Assembly: GCA_945864765.1 (NCBI GenBank)
Contig: CAMBDR010000202.1
Span: 1 to 7,295 of the forward strand
DNA length: 7,295 nucleotides
Direction: 5' to 3'
Origin: Janthinobacterium lividum
GTDB taxonomy: Bacteria > Pseudomonadota > Gammaproteobacteria > Burkholderiales > Burkholderiaceae_D
Shown piece by piece: positions 5,917-7,295 of this stretch (position 1 is its first letter; every line of letters begins with the position of its first letter). The notes under the pieces are model-generated. The model ran no database searches. It was not told the origin of the DNA and saw only the letters and a list, made by a program, of their open reading frames with translations. The translations under genes and the position numbers were made by a program.

Positions 5917-7103
5917 GTGTTGGCCAGCGTGCAGGGTGGGGTGGTGCGGAAGGGGTTACGTTCATTTAACTCATCCAGATACTGCGCCATACTGCCGCGT
6001 TCGCGCTGTAAAAAATGCTCGACCGCATCGGCAAAGGCCGGATGCGCCAGCCAGTGCGCTGACCAGGTGGTATGCGGTAAAAAGCCGCGTGCCATTTTGT
6101 GTTCACCTTGGGCACCGCCTTCAAAACAGGCAATTTTTTGTGCAATACAAAATTCCAGCGCCTGATAATACGCTGTTTCAAAATGCAGGCAGGGCACATG
6201 CTGTAACGCGCCCCAATAGCGGCCGTACAAAGTGTGTTGATTGTGGATTAATAGCGAAGCGGCGATGCGCTCGCCATGCTGTGTGGCGATAATCAGTAAA
6301 ATATTTTCTGGCATACTGGCTCGGATGCGTAAGAAAAAATCCAGATTCAGATAGGGGCTGGAATGATGGTCGGCATAGGTGTGGTTGTAGCAACGCACAA
6401 AAAATTGCCAGTCATTATCGCTGCTGGCATGGCCCGGTATCTGCTCAAATTGCACGCCCGCTTGCGCCACCTTGCGTCGTTCGGCCAAAATGTTTTTACG
6501 CTTTTTGGCTTCCAGCGTGGATAGAAAATGCGCAAAATCCTGATAATTGTGATTGATCCAATGAAATTGCACACCCTGGCGTAACATAAAGCCGTGTTCA
6601 GACAAAGCCTGTGATTCGGCTTGTGAGGTAAACAGGACGTGGCAGGAAGAATTTAAGCCTTGCGCGCAGTGTTGGCACAGGGCTGCAATCAGGGCTTGCC
6701 GGGCGGGGGCATCGCGCGCCAGCAGGCGCGGGCCAGTCACCGGGGTGAAGGGAATGGCGCATAAAAGTTTTGGGTAGTAGTCAAGGTCGTTTCGTTGGTA
6801 AGCATCGGCCCAGGCCCAATCAAAGACATATTCACCATAGGAGTGCAATTTACGGTACAGTGGCATGGCGGCGACTAATTCTTCGTCTTGCCACAGCGTT
6901 AAGTAGTGCGGTATCCAACCACTTTTGGCGCAGGCACTGCCGGATTCATGCAAACTGTGTAAAAACGCATAACGCAGGAATGGGTTGAGCGTGGCCGGGT
7001 TGGCCGGGTTGGCCGTGTCTGCCGGGTTGGCGGCCAGCAAGCCATCCCATGCGGCGGCACCAATTTCAGACAAACAAGAAACAAAGCGTGTGTGTAAGCG
7101 CAT
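5904..7103 (-). CDS. Predicted N-acyltransferase, FemAB/GNAT-like (PF04339/COG3146 type)
   Basis: This 399-residue protein resembles the FemAB-like family once called DUF482, often annotated as GNAT N-acetyltransferase or peptidoglycan biosynthesis/recognition protein. FemAB relatives transfer aminoacyl or acyl groups, but the substrate for this family is not established. Segments that support the call by recollection of the family: GEYVFDWAWADAY (90-102), YYPKLLCAIPFTPVTGPRLL (109-128), the basic stretch STLEAKKRKNILAERRKV (195-212), YLNLDFFLRI (251-260), LYGRYWG (292-298), LHFETAYYQALEFCI (306-320) and FEGGAQGEHKMARGFLP (327-343). No signal peptide or membrane helix is seen, so it is probably cytoplasmic. 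ATG at 7103 is the start used; its ribosome site is weak. Residues 26-37 come from a short tandem repeat. It is convergent with ppa (18 bp apart) and divergent from nadE. Family call is good; function is open. Confidence 0.85.
   Translation of the reverse strand: MRLHTRFVSCLSEIGAAAWDGLLAANPADTANPANPATLNPFLRYAFLHSLHESGSACAKSGWIPHYLTLWQDEELVAAMPLYRKLHSYGEYVFDWAWADAYQRNDLDYYPKLLCAIPFTPVTGPRLLARDAPARQALIAALCQHCAQGLNSSCHVLFTSQAESQALSEHGFMLRQGVQFHWINHNYQDFAHFLSTLEAKKRKNILAERRKVAQAGVQFEQIPGHASSDNDWQFFVRCYNHTYADHHSSPYLNLDFFLRIRASMPENILLIIATQHGERIAASLLIHNQHTLYGRYWGALQHVPCLHFETAYYQALEFCIAQKIACFEGGAQGEHKMARGFLPHTTWSAHWLAHPAFADAVEHFLQRERGSMAQYLDELNERNPFRTTPPCTLANTKAD
6993..7028 (-). repeat. Four 9-bp tandem units in the acyltransferase gene
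   Basis: On the plus strand the units are GGCCGGGTT (6993-7001), an identical copy (7002-7010), a diverged copy GGCCGTGTC (7011-7019) and TGCCGGGTT (7020-7028). In the protein they read NPA-DTA-NPA-NPA at residues 26-37. The 9-base period preserves the frame, so changes in copy number would only lengthen or shorten a loop near the N-terminus. Confidence 0.85.
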
Positions 7104-7149
7104 GCATTAACCAATCTGCTTTAGAATGTGGGTTGTTATGAAATGAACC
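7104..7149. promoter_or_regulatory. Short divergent gap between the acyltransferase gene and nadE
   Basis: Only 46 bp separate the two divergent starts, so both promoters must be here or reach into the coding regions. TAGAAT at 7122-7127 is a possible -10 for nadE (plus), but no matching -35 is seen 16-18 bases upstream. No clear minus-strand promoter is recognised. Confidence 0.35.
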
Positions 7150-7295
7150 ATGATGACTATGATCGTAAATGTTGCTCTTGCCCAAATGAATCCCACGCTT
7201 GGCGATTTAACCGCCAATTGTGAGCGTATCCTTGCCTGCGCGCGGCGCGCCCATGCCATGGGGGCTGACGTATTACTCACGCCGGAATTATCCCT
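7150..7295 (+). CDS. nadE: Glutamine-dependent NAD+ synthetase, N-terminal fragment (cut by window edge)
   Basis: The 48 visible codons (MMTMIVNVALAQMNPTLGDL and onward) match the start of the nitrilase-like glutaminase domain found at the N-terminus of two-domain NAD+ synthetases. That domain releases ammonia from glutamine; the missing C-terminal domain would use it to turn deamido-NAD into NAD with ATP, releasing AMP and pyrophosphate. ALAQMNPTLGD (9-19) is the conserved first strand and loop, and Glu46 in TPELS fits the catalytic Glu of the nitrilase Glu-Lys-Cys triad; Lys and Cys lie beyond the edge. Starts at 7150, 7153 and 7159 are all in frame; 7150 is the earliest after an in-frame stop at 7144. 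Another nitrilase-family enzyme is possible but less likely given the AQMNPTLGD pattern. Confidence 0.85.
   Translation, partial: MMTMIVNVALAQMNPTLGDLTANCERILACARRAHAMGADVLLTPELS

Noticed and set aside
7143..7223. 26-codon ORF (MNHDDYDRKCCSCPNESHAW...) overlapping the nadE start, with a CCSC motif
   Set aside because: It is out of frame with nadE, has no clear ribosome site, and nearly all of it lies within the conserved nadE coding sequence. Chance overlap is the simplest reading.

Overview
The window is a compact stretch of ordinary bacterial chromosome carrying core metabolism: anaplerosis, tetrapyrrole (heme) synthesis, pyrophosphate removal and NAD synthesis. No mobile element, CRISPR array, tRNA or rRNA was seen. 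The gene order (divergent ppc, then hemC-hemD-hemX-hemY-ppa, then an inverted FemAB-like acyltransferase and nadE) and the protein sequences suggest a betaproteobacterium. Burkholderiales, perhaps an Oxalobacteraceae-like lineage with moderate GC, is the best guess; this is inferred from family knowledge and no search was run.

Layout. Positions 1-918 (minus) hold the N-terminal third of phosphoenolpyruvate carboxylase, cut by the window edge. Positions 919-1107 are a divergent regulatory gap with an AT-rich part on the ppc side and two dyads nearer hemC. Positions 1108-5262 (plus) are four tightly packed genes, hemC, hemD, hemX and hemY, joined by two ATGA overlaps and one 2-bp gap, which is the sign of one translationally coupled operon. 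Positions 5263-5336 are a short gap with a perfect TATAAT box in front of ppa (5337-5885, plus). A convergent gene follows only 18 bp later (5904-7103, minus), encoding a FemAB/GNAT-like predicted N-acyltransferase of the PF04339/COG3146 type. A 46-bp divergent gap then precedes the first 48 codons of a glutamine-dependent NAD+ synthetase (7150 to the edge, plus).

How the genes work together. HemC polymerises four porphobilinogens to hydroxymethylbilane and HemD cyclises this to uroporphyrinogen III. HemX and HemY are inner-membrane companions of the pathway with poorly defined roles. Ppa hydrolyses the pyrophosphate made by biosynthesis, including the NAD synthetase reaction encoded downstream. 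PPC supplies oxaloacetate to the TCA cycle.

I found no convincing new system. The points most worth a second look are a double homopolymer at the very start of ppc, two dyads in the ppc/hemC gap (one made of exact FNR half-sites at the wrong spacing), a non-ATG start for hemC, in-frame repeats in hemX and in the acyltransferase gene, and the acyltransferase itself, whose substrate is unknown.
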